Below, one piece after another: positions 1 through 7,473 of a stretch of DNA of 64,000 bases; the first letter of the stretch is position 1; each line of letters begins with the position of its first letter. This DNA is from Sphingopyxis indica (lineage in GTDB: Bacteria > Pseudomonadota > Alphaproteobacteria > Sphingomonadales > Sphingomonadaceae). The notes under the pieces were generated by a model that was not told the origin of the DNA, ran no database searches, and was given only the letters and a program-made list of their open reading frames with translations. Made by a program: the position numbers and the translations under genes. The stretch spans positions 1-64,000 of the forward strand of contig NZ_FZPA01000003.1 in NCBI RefSeq assembly GCF_900188185.1, read 5' to 3'.

Positions 1-390
1 CAAAACAGCCTCAAGGCCGATCCCGTCGCCGACGCCATCGTCCAGTTGCTCCAGCCAATGCCCGCGTCGCTGCGACGGTCGATCACCTTCGACAATGGCA
101 CCGAATTTACCCGCCATCACCGCATCGAAAGGCAACTCGCTATCCAGGCCTTCTTCTGCGATCCGCACGCCCCATGGCAGAAAGGCGGCATCGAAAACGC
201 CATCGGTCGCCTCCGTCGATACCTCCCCCGAAAAACCAGCCTCGACGACTTGCCCCCCAACGCCTTCGACGCCATCATCGCAATCTACAACAATACTCCC
301 AGAAAATGCCTCGGCTTCCAAACCCCAGCCGAAGTCTTCATACCGTTGCACTTCAAATGTGAATCCACACCCGGATCAAGTCCGGGGTGA
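1..390 (+). mobile_element. IS30-family transposase, C-terminal part (5' end outside window)
   Basis: The frame is open from the first base and ends at TGA 388-390, giving 129 visible residues. The C-terminal half of an IS30-type DDE integrase core is recognisable: FDNGTEF (about 88-108) carries the second catalytic Asp, and PWQKGGIENAIGR (about 169-207) carries the catalytic Glu. The tail NTPRKCLGFQTPAEVF is typical of IS30 transposases. The last codons (GSSPG) are encoded by an intergenic palindromic repeat, so the original C-terminus was probably altered. No terminal inverted repeat could be identified, so intactness and activity are unknown. Confidence 0.88.
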
Positions 391-394
391 CGAA
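370..394. repeat. GGATCAAGTCC palindromic repeat (family R4), copy 1
   Basis: CCCGGATCAAGTCCGGGGTG followed by ACGAA. The same unit recurs at 29131-29222, 35929-35945 and 36119-36213. Here it supplies the transposase stop codon. Confidence 0.8.
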
Positions 395-481
395 CGCGGG
401 AATAGGCCGCCGTCGCCCCGTTCAAAACCGAATGCCTGTCCCACACGCGACCCACCCCCAAAAAAAATCCCTTTCCTACAC

Positions 482-496
482 GTTCCTTTTATGTTC
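482..496 (+). promoter_or_regulatory. Candidate LexA (SOS) box
   Basis: GTTC-CTTTTAT-GTTC is an exact match to the alphaproteobacterial LexA consensus GTTC-N7-GTTC. It lies 11 bases before the ATG of the helix-turn-helix gene at 508. A second exact box occurs at 59966-59980. Confidence 0.6.
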
Positions 497-507
497 CAAA
501 CTGGCGG

Positions 508-1221
508 ATGAGCCACATTGCCCCCATCCCCTCGCCCGGCGCGGTGCCCACGCCCGCCGCCGAACCCGCCGCCACCCCCGCGCTCGACGCGCACGGGCAC
601 GACCCCGCCGCCTATGAGTGGGTGCCGGTGCTGCGCAAGCGGCGCAAGGATGGCTGGTCGCCCGACAAGCAGCGCGCCTTTATCGAGGTGCTTGCCGATA
701 CCGGATCGGTCGCCACCGCGGCGCAGCGCGTCGGCATGTCCGAATCCTCCGCCTATCGCCTGCGCCGGTCGCCCGGCGCCGAGGCGTTCGACCGCGCCTG
801 GTCGGCGGCGATCGACGCCGCGGCCAAGAAATTGCTCGACGCCGCCTTCGAACGCGCGCTCGTCGGCACCGACGAGCCGGTGTTCGACCGCGAGGGTAAC
901 CGCGTCGGCCGCCGCTTTCGCCAGAGCGACCGGCTGCTGATGTTCCTGCTGCGCGCTTATGGCCCCGATTGTTTTCGCGGCAACGCGGCGGACGGGCGGA
1001 CCGATCCCGCGCCCGTCGCGGTGGCCGAGGCGCTGGTCCATCTGCACCCCGCGCCGCCCGCCGCCCTCGAAGCCCCCGAAGCATCGCTGGCGCCCGGCGA
1101 CCTGGCGGCGGCGCTGGAGGTGGCCGATCTGTGTGATGGCGCGCTGCCGCCCTGTCCTTCCGACGATCGCGACAGCGCAGCGCCGCCCTCCACCGGCGGC
1201 GGCGATGTGCAGAGCGCATGA
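508..1221 (+). CDS. Helix-turn-helix protein of unknown function, candidate SOS gene
   Basis: 237 residues. A Pro/Ala-rich N-terminus (1-36) precedes a segment resembling terminase-small-subunit or resolvase-type helix-turn-helix domains at about 51-90 (SPDKQRAFIEVLADTG, then SVATAAQRVGMSESSAYRLR). The middle is helical (about 92-150) and the C-terminus is Pro/Ala-rich. There is no nuclease or ligand domain. A truncated relative lies at 20690. A GTTC-N7-GTTC box sits just upstream, so LexA control is plausible, and the Shine-Dalgarno sequence is weak. It might be a domesticated phage or transposon DNA-binding protein. No role is assigned. Confidence 0.75.
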   Translation: MSHIAPIPSPGAVPTPAAEPAATPALDAHGHDPAAYEWVPVLRKRRKDGWSPDKQRAFIEVLADTGSVATAAQRVGMSESSAYRLRRSPGAEAFDRAWSAAIDAAAKKLLDAAFERALVGTDEPVFDREGNRVGRRFRQSDRLLMFLLRAYGPDCFRGNAADGRTDPAPVAVAEALVHLHPAPPAALEAPEASLAPGDLAAALEVADLCDGALPPCPSDDRDSAAPPSTGGGDVQSA

Positions 1222-1244
1222 GGCTGAACTTTACTGAACTTTGG
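1221..1244 (+). repeat. 24-bp dispersed repeat, copy 1
   Basis: AGGCTGAACTTTACTGAACT followed by TTGG, starting on the last base of the HTH gene's stop codon. Its exact reverse complement is at 24643-24666. It contains two GAACTTT half-units. Confidence 0.85.
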
Positions 1245-1305
1245 TCCGGCCCAGCCGCCCCACGCCCCCCTTCCCCCCGCCGCCCCGGCGCGCTACCCCT
1301 TCCCC

Positions 1306-1920
1306 ATGCGCCTGCCGACCTATATCTACGGCCTCCTCTATCCCGCCTTGCTCGGCAGTTTCCTGTTCGGCGCGCTCACCGCGCCCTTTCCCGACCGTTA
1401 CCAGCTGTGGGCGGCGGGGTTGATGATCCTCTATTTCGCCGCGCAATATGGCGAGGGGGCGATCGTCGCCTATCAGGTCGATCCCGACGGCAGCCCGCGC
1501 TACGGCCCGGCCGAGGCGGCGATCGACCTCGTCGAGATTTTCGCGATGCTCGCGATCATGGCGGCGATCGGCCTGTTCGGCGCCGCGCCCACCGGGCTCG
1601 TCGCGCGGATCTTCAATCCCGACAGCGTCTTCAACCACTGGGGGTGGATGGCGCTCGCCTTTGCGGTGCCGCCGCTCGCGCGCATCGCGCTGTCGCTGCG
1701 CGGCCGGCGGCTGCGGCGCAAGACGCACGACATAAAGGCGCACGGCCGCCTGACCGCGCTGTCCTTCGCCGCCGCCTTCGGCGCGATCCTCGGCTATGCC
1801 AATCCGGCGCTCGGGCTCGGGGTGATCAGCGCCGCGCTGCTCACCTACCTCGCCATCTATCTCGGTTGGCCGCACCTTGGCGAGCGGCCGCTGCAGGCGT
1901 TTTGGGGGCGGCGGGGTTGA
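1306..1920 (+). CDS. Conserved integral membrane protein, unknown function
   Basis: 204 residues with about five or six hydrophobic segments: YIYGLLYPALLGSFLFGALT near the N-terminus, LWAAGLMILYFAAQY, EIFAMLAIMAAIGLFGAA, WGWMALAFAVPPLARIAL, and two near the C-terminus. A basic loop (RGRRLRRKTHDIKAHGR) lies before the last two segments and is probably cytoplasmic. No catalytic motif or transporter signature is recognised. The downstream gene is convergent, ending 13 bases away. Confidence 0.75.
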   Translation: MRLPTYIYGLLYPALLGSFLFGALTAPFPDRYQLWAAGLMILYFAAQYGEGAIVAYQVDPDGSPRYGPAEAAIDLVEIFAMLAIMAAIGLFGAAPTGLVARIFNPDSVFNHWGWMALAFAVPPLARIALSLRGRRLRRKTHDIKAHGRLTALSFAAAFGAILGYANPALGLGVISAALLTYLAIYLGWPHLGERPLQAFWGRRG

Positions 1921-1933
1921 ACCGCGCCGCGCC

Positions 1934-2440
1934 TCAATGCAGCGTCGGCGACAGCGGAACCGGGCGCCCGGTCGCGAACAGCACCGCGCCGCGCACCGCC
2001 TCGACCGGACCCTCCAGCATATAGAGCTTTGCCAGCTCGCGCGTCGTCTCGCTGTCATCGTCGACCACCAGCCGCAGCGAGCCGATGCCCAGCGCGCCCC
2101 GCGTCACCACGACGTCGCGGATATTGGCGAGCGGCCACGAGCGGTCGGCGCCGCGATAGAGGCGCACCCCGTCGTGGCGCAGATAGCGCCGCCGCAGCGC
2201 GAACATCCGCCCGAAATCGAAGGTCGCATAGCCGAAGATCGCAACGATCAGCGGCCCGGTCAGCGGCCCGAGCAACCGGTAGAAGCCGCTCGCGGCAAAA
2301 CCGCCGCCCCACAAAAGCTCCCACAGCGCCCAGACGAGCCCCGCCGCCGCCGCACCCGCCCACGCGAGCACCGGCGCCGTGCGCAGCCGGCCGAGCACCA
2401 CTTCGCGCGATCGCCGCCCTCGTGCCGTCTCCATGTCCAT
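1934..2440 (-). CDS. Small membrane protein, unknown function
   Basis: 168 residues from the chosen ATG (MDMETARGRR). The frame extends upstream but the extra residues are Arg/Ala-rich and unconvincing. Two hydrophobic stretches occur at about 22-42 (VLAWAGAAAAGLVWALWELL) and 50-70 (YRLLGPLTGPLIVAIFGYAT). A soluble beta-rich tail follows (SWPLANIRDVVVTRGALGIG, SLRLVVDD), as in PH-like or membrane-associated small proteins. It is convergent with the preceding membrane-protein gene. Confidence 0.65.
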   Translation of the reverse strand: MDMETARGRRSREVVLGRLRTAPVLAWAGAAAAGLVWALWELLWGGGFAASGFYRLLGPLTGPLIVAIFGYATFDFGRMFALRRRYLRHDGVRLYRGADRSWPLANIRDVVVTRGALGIGSLRLVVDDDSETTRELAKLYMLEGPVEAVRGAVLFATGRPVPLSPTLH

Positions 2441-2573
2441 CGCGCCGCCATAGCGCGCCGCTGCGCCGGCGCAAAACAGGATTGCCCGCCCGCGCCTTGC
2501 GGCCAGTCGCGCCCGGCGCTTTGCCCGACTCCGGGCGGCCATGCTATGCAGGCGATCGGAAAGGAGAAAGCCC

Positions 2574-2723
2574 ATGCAGGCCGTAACCGAAGGCGACCGC
2601 CGCAAGGAGGTCCGCTCGCTCCTCGACCGGATTCAGGCGCATCCCGAGCGCGACTGGACCGGCGCGCGGCGGCGTATCGCCACGCTCAACAAGCTGATCG
2701 CCACCGACCGTCAAGCGCACTGA
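2574..2723 (+). CDS. 49-residue basic hypothetical protein
   Basis: Starts at ATG 2574 behind a good AAGGAG ribosome binding site at 2561-2566. It is highly charged and helical (DRRKEVRSLLDRIQAHPERD, then a TGARRRIATLNKLIA segment). No family is recognised. The ribosome binding site and clean reading frame are the only support. Confidence 0.55.
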   Translation: MQAVTEGDRRKEVRSLLDRIQAHPERDWTGARRRIATLNKLIATDRQAH

Positions 2724-2959
2724 CGAGCGGCGGCGCGGGCGCGGCGGAGTTCGTCGCATATTTTCGGCGACCCGCCGCGTTACCGCATCTCTCCTCGCCG
2801 CCAGCTCTATTCACCAACAACCTGTGAAATCACGACATTTATCCTTTCCGGTGACCGGCTGAACGCGCGTTTTCTCCGGCGTTCATGAAACAAGCCCCTC
2901 GCTTCATTCGTTTCTTCCGCATCCCCGTCCCCGAACGGACACACGACAGGAGAGAGACG

Positions 2960-3439
2960 ATGCGTACCACCCTCATTCTTCTCGCCGCGGGCAGCGCGGC
3001 GCTCGCCACCCCCGCTTTCGCACAGGTCGGCGGCGTCGCCGGGCAGGTCACCGGCGACGTCACCGGTCAGGTCAATCCCGGCGAGGTCGCGAGCGACACC
3101 GCCGGCCGCGTCACTCAGCCCGTCGGCGACGTCGTCGGCCAGACCGACGATATGGTGAACGACACGGCCGACTCGGCGAACCTCAAGCTCGCGACGCAGG
3201 ATCAGGTCCGCGCCGGCGCCAATGTCACCGACATGAACGGCAACAGCATCGGCACGGTGCAGAGCGTCGATGGCGACAATGCGGTCGTCGTCAGCGGCGG
3301 CAAGCTCTACAACATCCCGCTGTCGGAGCTCTACAGCAAGGCCGACGGCGCCGCGGGCAGCCTCGTCAGCAAACTTCCGAAGGATTCGCTGACGCTCCAT
3401 GCCGGTGCCGATGCGGGCGCCGACGCCGACGTTCGCTAA
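2960..3439 (+). CDS. Exported PRC-barrel-like protein
   Basis: 159 residues. The start at ATG 2960 is chosen because AGGAGAGAG precedes it and a clear Sec signal peptide follows (MRTTLILLAAGSAALATPAFA, cleavage near residue 21). The mature N-terminal part is a low-complexity Gly/Val/Thr/Asp region (GQVTGDVTGQVNPGEVASDT). The C-terminal half (about 77-145, VTDMNGNSIGTVQSVDGDNA) resembles a PRC-barrel. It is probably periplasmic, function unknown. A strong terminator follows. Confidence 0.75.
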   Translation: MRTTLILLAAGSAALATPAFAQVGGVAGQVTGDVTGQVNPGEVASDTAGRVTQPVGDVVGQTDDMVNDTADSANLKLATQDQVRAGANVTDMNGNSIGTVQSVDGDNAVVVSGGKLYNIPLSELYSKADGAAGSLVSKLPKDSLTLHAGADAGADADVR

Positions 3440-3483
3440 GCCGTTTCCTTTACCCGCGATCGCTTCCCCCCATGATCGCAAGC

Positions 3484-3516
3484 AAAGGCGCCGGGTTCCC
3501 CTTCCCGGCGCCTTTT
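3484..3516 (+). terminator. Rho-independent terminator
   Basis: AAAGGCGCCGGG (3484-3495) pairs with CCCGGCGCCTTTT (3504-3516), forming a 12-bp stem that runs into a short T tract, 45 bases after the PRC-barrel-like gene. Confidence 0.8.
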
Positions 3517-3617
3517 CGCTTGCCTCGCGCCCCTGCGCGCGCATGATGCGTCGTTGACGCCGCGCAAAGACGCCCTCGTCCAGTCCGGCTAACCCGGGCG
3601 CAGCGAAAGGAATTGCC

Positions 3618-3959
3618 ATGGCTTTCTCGACCACCGAACTCGCCGCGATCCGCGCCGGCCTCGCCGATCGCCTCGCCGACCTTCACGCCCGCGGCGCGCG
3701 CGTCGAAAGCGACATGACCGCGCCGGTCAGCCCCGACGGCGAAGACGCGGCGACCGAGCGCGAGGACGACGACGCGCTCGCCGGCGAGGATGCGCTGCTC
3801 ACGCGCGAGGCGCGCGCGGTCGCCGCCGCGCTCGCGCGCATCGACGCGGGCGATTACGGCGCCTGCACCCGCTGCGGCCAGGCGATCGCCCCCGCGCGGC
3901 TCGAGGCGAAACCCGAAGCCGCGCTCTGCATCGACTGCGCCCGCGAAGTCGGGGGCTAG
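3618..3959 (+). CDS. DksA/TraR-family C4 zinc-finger protein
   Basis: 113 residues. The N-terminal two-thirds is an acidic helical hairpin (EDAATEREDDDALAGEDALL), and the C-terminus is a DksA/TraR-type C4 zinc finger, CTRCG-(about 16)-CIDC (about 91-111). Proteins of this family bind the RNA polymerase secondary channel or act as small stress regulators. The residue that would mark true DksA activity cannot be assigned from sequence alone, and the length is nearer to short TraR-like members than to DksA (about 150). The AAAGGAATTGCC upstream supports the start. The TAG stop lies inside the terminus of repeat R3. Confidence 0.85.
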   Translation: MAFSTTELAAIRAGLADRLADLHARGARVESDMTAPVSPDGEDAATEREDDDALAGEDALLTREARAVAAALARIDAGDYGACTRCGQAIAPARLEAKPEAALCIDCAREVGG

Positions 3960-4120
3960 AGCAAATTGCAGGAAATCTGAATCATCCGCATCCCCGAGCG
4001 AAGACGAGGAGCTCGTTCGAGCGGAGCGAGAACCGCAGCGTCGCCGCCTCGACTTCGCTCGGCAGAGCCCCTCGTCTTCGCTCGGGGACACGGTGCAGAT
4101 TTAAGGCTCGCTGCTCTAGA
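3956..4120. repeat. MITE-like palindromic element R3, copy A
   Basis: About 165 bp bounded by CTAGAGC and GCTCTAG, with inner arms GAAATCTG and CAGATTT. The interior repeats CCCCGAGCGAAGACGAGG on both strands. The reverse complement recurs at 60151-60363 with a 48-bp extra insert. It is non-coding. Confidence 0.85.
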
Positions 4121-4232
4121 CTACCGCGCCACGCCAAGAAAATGGCCCGCGCCGGAAAGGGGTCGGGCGGGCCAGTTGCGTGCCGGGGCGCCGGATTGCG
4201 CCGCGCGGCCCTCTGGTTTTTCGGGCGAGGGG

Positions 4233-4490
4233 CTATTCGGCCTCCTCGAACATCTCGACCGCATTGGCGGCGGTGGCCGACAGGCGCACCGTGTCGCCCT
4301 CGACCGACGCGACGAGACCGGCAGGCAGATAATGATGCTTCGCGCCTTCGCCGTCCTCGGCCTGCGGGCTGTCGCGCTTGGTCAGCTTGATCCGCTCGCC
4401 GTCGAGATGGTCGACGGTCCCGACATGGACGCCATCGGCGCCGACGACGGTCATATGTTCCTTGATCGCGCTGTGGTCATGCTCGGCCAT
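4233..4490 (-). CDS. DUF2171-type protein
   Basis: 85 residues from the ATG at 4490. An upstream in-frame ATG at 4496 is too close to the GAGGAG site. The whole protein matches the DUF2171 pattern: IKEHMTVVGADGVHVGTVDH, a KLTKRD segment, and HHYLPAGLVASVEGDTVRL, probably a PRC-barrel-like beta fold. Function is unknown. It is soluble, acidic at the C-terminus and monocistronic. Confidence 0.75.
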   Translation of the reverse strand: MAEHDHSAIKEHMTVVGADGVHVGTVDHLDGERIKLTKRDSPQAEDGEGAKHHYLPAGLVASVEGDTVRLSATAANAVEMFEEAE

Positions 4491-4638
4491 GCTCATTCTC
4501 CTCGCTGTGAAAACGATGATACGCCTGGGTTGTGCGATTCGATGCATAGCATGGGACGGGCCGCGACGAAATTTCGCCGGGCTGGGTAATACCAAGTTGC
4601 ACCTTGGTCTGGCGCGCCGCGCCCGCTAGCATCGCGGC

Positions 4639-5298
4639 ATGCGCGCGCTCCTTCTCGTCGGCCTGGCGCTCCTCGCCGCCCCCTCGCCGGCGGCCGCCTG
4701 CTCGCCCGTTCCGGGCTACCGCGTGCCCACCAATCTCGACCTCACCGCGGCGGCCGACATGATCCTGCTCGCGGTGGTCGAAGGGCCGGCAGCGGGCAAC
4801 GGCTCCGATGCGATGCGCGTCCGCATCCGCCCGGTCGCGGCGCTCAAGGGCGATGCCTCCGACGCGCCGGCAACGCTGCCCGTCGGACTCGCGAGCGGCG
4901 ACTTCGCGCTGCTCAGCAATCCCTATCAGCTCGAACAGGCGCATCCGCTCGCTTATGCCGGGGGCTGCATCCGCACCATGGTGCCGCGCGGCTCGCGCCT
5001 GCTTTTCTTCCTCCGTCGCCAGGGCGGCGACTGGCTTCCCGCGGGTGGCCCGTTCAGCCGCTGGGCCGAGGATGCGCTGACCGACGACGCGCCGTGGCTG
5101 CGCGCGGTGCGCTTCTATCTGCGCGTCCTCGCGCTGCCCGAAGGCGAGCGTGCCGCCGCGCTGGAGACGCGCCGCAGCGAATGGCGCGCGATGGCGGACG
5201 ATCCGGTCGCCCAGCTCCTCGCCGACGAAGTGGGCCGCCAGATCGCCGGCTCCAACCCGCCGCTGCGCGAGGAACTGCCGCCGCCGCCCGCCGGGTGA
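4639..5298 (+). CDS. Exported hypothetical protein
   Basis: 219 residues with a signal peptide MRALLLVGLALLAAPSPAAA (cleavage around residue 20). The mature protein begins CSPVPGYRVP and contains a second Cys (GGCIRTM), so a disulfide is possible. The region VRIRPVAALKGDASDAPATL resembles exported proteins of the tissue-inhibitor-like or DUF4893-like kind, but no family can be claimed. It ends one base before the convergent nuclease gene. Confidence 0.7.
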   Translation: MRALLLVGLALLAAPSPAAACSPVPGYRVPTNLDLTAAADMILLAVVEGPAAGNGSDAMRVRIRPVAALKGDASDAPATLPVGLASGDFALLSNPYQLEQAHPLAYAGGCIRTMVPRGSRLLFFLRRQGGDWLPAGGPFSRWAEDALTDDAPWLRAVRFYLRVLALPEGERAAALETRRSEWRAMADDPVAQLLADEVGRQIAGSNPPLREELPPPPAG

Positions 5299-5299
5299 A

Positions 5300-5851
5300 T
5301 CAGCACCACGGCCGGCGACGGCCCTCCCACGGCCGCGCCAGCCCTTCGGCGACGAGCACCGACCCGACACTCGTGCCGCCGCGCACCACGACGCGCAGCT
5401 TGCGGCCATAGCGGTCGCTGTCGCGGTCGATTTCTTCGAGGCTGAAGGCGCCCGCGTTGAGCCACACCCGCAGCCGGTCGGTCGCGGCGCGGCCGAGCCG
5501 CGCTTCCTCGGCACAGCGCGGCGGGTGCGTTTCGGGGGTGTCGATGTCGGCGATGCGATATTTCTCGCCCGCGAACCAGAAGGTGTCGCCATCGACGACG
5601 CAGTTGCGCCCGCCGCCGCTGTGGCAAAAGCCGAACTGCGCCGAAAGCGCGTCGGGCTCTGTCGAGCGGATCGCAATATCGGCGAATGCCGTTGGTCCGT
5701 CGGGCGCAAGGTGCAGCGCCGCGAGCGTGCCGCAGAAGCCGCCGACTGCCACGACCGCCAGCCATTCGGCGAAACGAAGGCGGCGGCGACGCCGTCGCTG
5801 CCGCAGCCAGCGCGGCGGCGGATAGCGGGACGGGGAATAGCGGCGGGTCAT
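5300..5851 (-). CDS. Membrane-anchored thermonuclease (SNase-like)
   Basis: 183 residues. A very basic N-terminus (RQRRRRRRLRF, 17-27) precedes a transmembrane helix (29-48), so the catalytic part is expected in the periplasm. The SNase domain (about 82-178) has the VVDGDTF motif (Asp87/Asp89), YRIADIDTPE (Arg99, Asp104, Glu107) and DRDSDRYGRKLRVVV with the third conserved Arg. Family members are calcium-dependent phosphodiesterases that degrade DNA and RNA. The catalytic residues look intact. It ends next to the convergent exported protein at 4639. Confidence 0.85.
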   Translation of the reverse strand: MTRRYSPSRYPPPRWLRQRRRRRRLRFAEWLAVVAVGGFCGTLAALHLAPDGPTAFADIAIRSTEPDALSAQFGFCHSGGGRNCVVDGDTFWFAGEKYRIADIDTPETHPPRCAEEARLGRAATDRLRVWLNAGAFSLEEIDRDSDRYGRKLRVVVRGGTSVGSVLVAEGLARPWEGRRRPWC

Positions 5852-5947
5852 GGCGCCGACCCTGCCAGCGCGGGATTAGCAAATGGCAAAGACTCGGCTC
5901 CACTCCGGCAACGGCCTCGCGCCGATCGTCACCGGCGCGGCGCCATT

Positions 5948-5961
5948 TTGACCGGCATCAA
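5948..5961 (+). promoter_or_regulatory. Candidate FNR/FixK-type box
   Basis: TTGAC-CGGC-ATCAA differs from the FNR consensus TTGAT-N4-ATCAA at one base. It lies 51 bases before the ATG of the 38-residue membrane protein at 6013. Confidence 0.45.
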
Positions 5962-6012
5962 TGCAGCGATGGGCCGCCCGCGCGATGACGGGCCTCGAAA
6001 GGAGCGACCCCG

Positions 6013-6129
6013 ATGTCCCACCCCCTCTTGCAGGCGCCGGTCCTGATCTTCACCTTGATGACGATCGGCTTCATGCTCGTCCTCGGCCCGGTCGCCGCGA
6101 TCGACATCATCCGAGCGCGCAAGGACTGA
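6013..6129 (+). CDS. 38-residue single-pass membrane protein
   Basis: ATG 6013 follows a strong AAAGGAGCGACCCC leader. The translation begins MSHPLLQAPVLIFTLMTIGF and ends DIIRARKD. One transmembrane helix spans about residues 9-32, with a basic cytoplasmic end. The size and topology resemble small accessory subunits of respiratory complexes. A near-consensus FNR box upstream suggests oxygen-responsive expression. No homologue can be named. Confidence 0.6.
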   Translation: MSHPLLQAPVLIFTLMTIGFMLVLGPVAAIDIIRARKD

Positions 6130-6147
6130 CCACAGGCGCGGGGTTAG

Positions 6148-6453
6148 CTAGGGCGCGCCGCGCGGCTCGTCGTCGTCGACCCCGCCGGGGCCGAGCTCAT
6201 CCTCTTCGTCGTCGTCGCTGCGCTCGCCGCGATAGGCGTCCATGTCGATGCGCCCCGAATGGTCCATCTGGCGCATATGGTCGACCAGATCCTGCGCATC
6301 GTCGGTCTGGTCGCGCGCGGGGGTCTTGTCCGAATCCTCGAGGCCGCGCGCGCGGCGCGCCTCGTCGGCGACGCTTTGCGCCTGCGCGGGGTCGTCGCGT
6401 TGCTCGCGGTTGATCGCCTCGGGCGCCTCCGGGTTGCGGGGATCGTCGGTCAT
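6148..6453 (-). CDS. Acidic, probably disordered hypothetical protein
   Basis: 101 residues, strongly acidic and low in hydrophobics, with an Asp/Glu run near the C-terminus (SDDDEEDELGPGGVDDDE). AAAGGAGCC upstream supports the ATG at 6453. No domain is recognised. It is likely a small stress-associated or intrinsically disordered protein. Confidence 0.65.
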   Translation of the reverse strand: MTDDPRNPEAPEAINREQRDDPAQAQSVADEARRARGLEDSDKTPARDQTDDAQDLVDHMRQMDHSGRIDMDAYRGERSDDDEEDELGPGGVDDDEPRGAP

Positions 6454-6504
6454 CGGGGGGCTCCTTTCTTTGCCCCCTCAACGCGCCGCCGCGCCGCCGG
6501 TTGC

Positions 6505-7197
6505 TCAGGCCGCGTCGGCCAGCACCTTGCGCTCGATCACCCGGATGAAGACCTCGGGGTCCTGCGCCCCCGGCACCAGCATCCGCCCGTCCAGAATGAA
6601 GGCCGGAACGCCGGTGATATTCTGGTCGGCCCACCAGGCTTCTTCGACACGCACCATCTCGGCATAATCGTCGCTCGCCAGAATCGCGGCGGCGCGCGCG
6701 CCGTCGAGCCCGGCCGATGCCGCGACTTCGGCGAGCACGCCATGGTCGCTCACATCGCGATTGTCGGTGAAATGCGCGCGGAACAGCGCGAGCTTGAGCG
6801 CGGTCTGCACCCCCGTCGCCGCGGCCTGTTCGGGCTCCTCGAGCGCCCCCGCCCAGCTCAGCAGCCGGTGCGCGTCGAAGCTGTTGCGCATGCGAAAGCC
6901 GGGGCCGCGGTTGAAGGTGAAGCCGAGCTCGGCCGCGATCGCCGCCATCTTGCCGCTGTTCGCGCGCGACTGCTCGGCGCTGATGCCATATTTGCGCTGC
7001 ACATGGGCCGCCGCATCCTCGCCCTCGGGCGGCATGTCGGGGTTGAGTTCGAACGGATGCCATTGCACCCGGAAATCGAGCCGGCCGGCGAAATGCGCCA
7101 TCACCGCCTGAAAGCGCAGCCAGCCGATGATGCACCACGGACACATCACGTCGGACACGATATCGACCGAAAGGCGCGGCGTGGCAGGGTCGCTCAT
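6505..7197 (-). CDS. DsbA-family (FrnE-like) oxidoreductase
   Basis: 230 residues from ATG 7197, preceded by GAGGAGTTTGAG. The N-terminal thioredoxin strand leads to MCPWCIIG, a CPWC active site at about 18-21. The helical insertion and the cis-Pro loop ITGVPAFIL (about 178-186) match the FrnE/DsbA-like cytoplasmic subfamily. No signal peptide is present, so it acts in the cytoplasm. A thiol-disulfide or glutathione-linked isomerase role is expected but the substrate is unknown. Confidence 0.88.
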   Translation of the reverse strand: MSDPATPRLSVDIVSDVMCPWCIIGWLRFQAVMAHFAGRLDFRVQWHPFELNPDMPPEGEDAAAHVQRKYGISAEQSRANSGKMAAIAAELGFTFNRGPGFRMRNSFDAHRLLSWAGALEEPEQAAATGVQTALKLALFRAHFTDNRDVSDHGVLAEVAASAGLDGARAAAILASDDYAEMVRVEEAWWADQNITGVPAFILDGRMLVPGAQDPEVFIRVIERKVLADAA

Positions 7198-7234
7198 CTC
7201 AAACTCCTCGCGCGCCGCGGCCTTCCGGGCGCGC

Positions 7235-7375
7235 TCAATCGGGCGGCGAACGGCGATCCTTGCCCGACCGCCGGTCGCCCTTGCGGCGCTCCGGTCCGCT
7301 ATAGTTCGGATCGTCGGCCACCCGCCGGTCCTTCTTGCGCCGGTCGGCGTCGCGCTTGTCCTGGTCCATCGGCAT
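7235..7375 (-). CDS. 46-residue Lys/Arg/Asp-rich protein
   Basis: Starts at ATG 7375 behind GGAGGAACGACG. It is composed largely of repeated DRR and RRKxDRR motifs (DADRRKKDRRVADD, GPERRKGDRRSGKDRR). It may bind nucleic acid or be disordered. It lies 37 bases upstream of the DsbA-like gene on the same strand and may be co-transcribed. Confidence 0.5.
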   Translation of the reverse strand: MPMDQDKRDADRRKKDRRVADDPNYSGPERRKGDRRSGKDRRSPPD

Positions 7376-7422
7376 CGTCGTTCCTCCCCACTCAAAGGGA
7401 ATATGAGATCCGACCCGATACA

Positions 7423-7440
7423 CAATAGCTCACACTATTG
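7423..7440. promoter_or_regulatory. Small inverted repeat, possible operator
   Basis: CAATAG-CTCACA-CTATTG, a perfect 6-bp dyad upstream of the genes at 7375 and 7197. It could be an operator or a weak hairpin. Confidence 0.25.
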
Positions 7441-7473
7441 CGTAAATGACAAGTCGCCGCCGGGACCGCCCCG

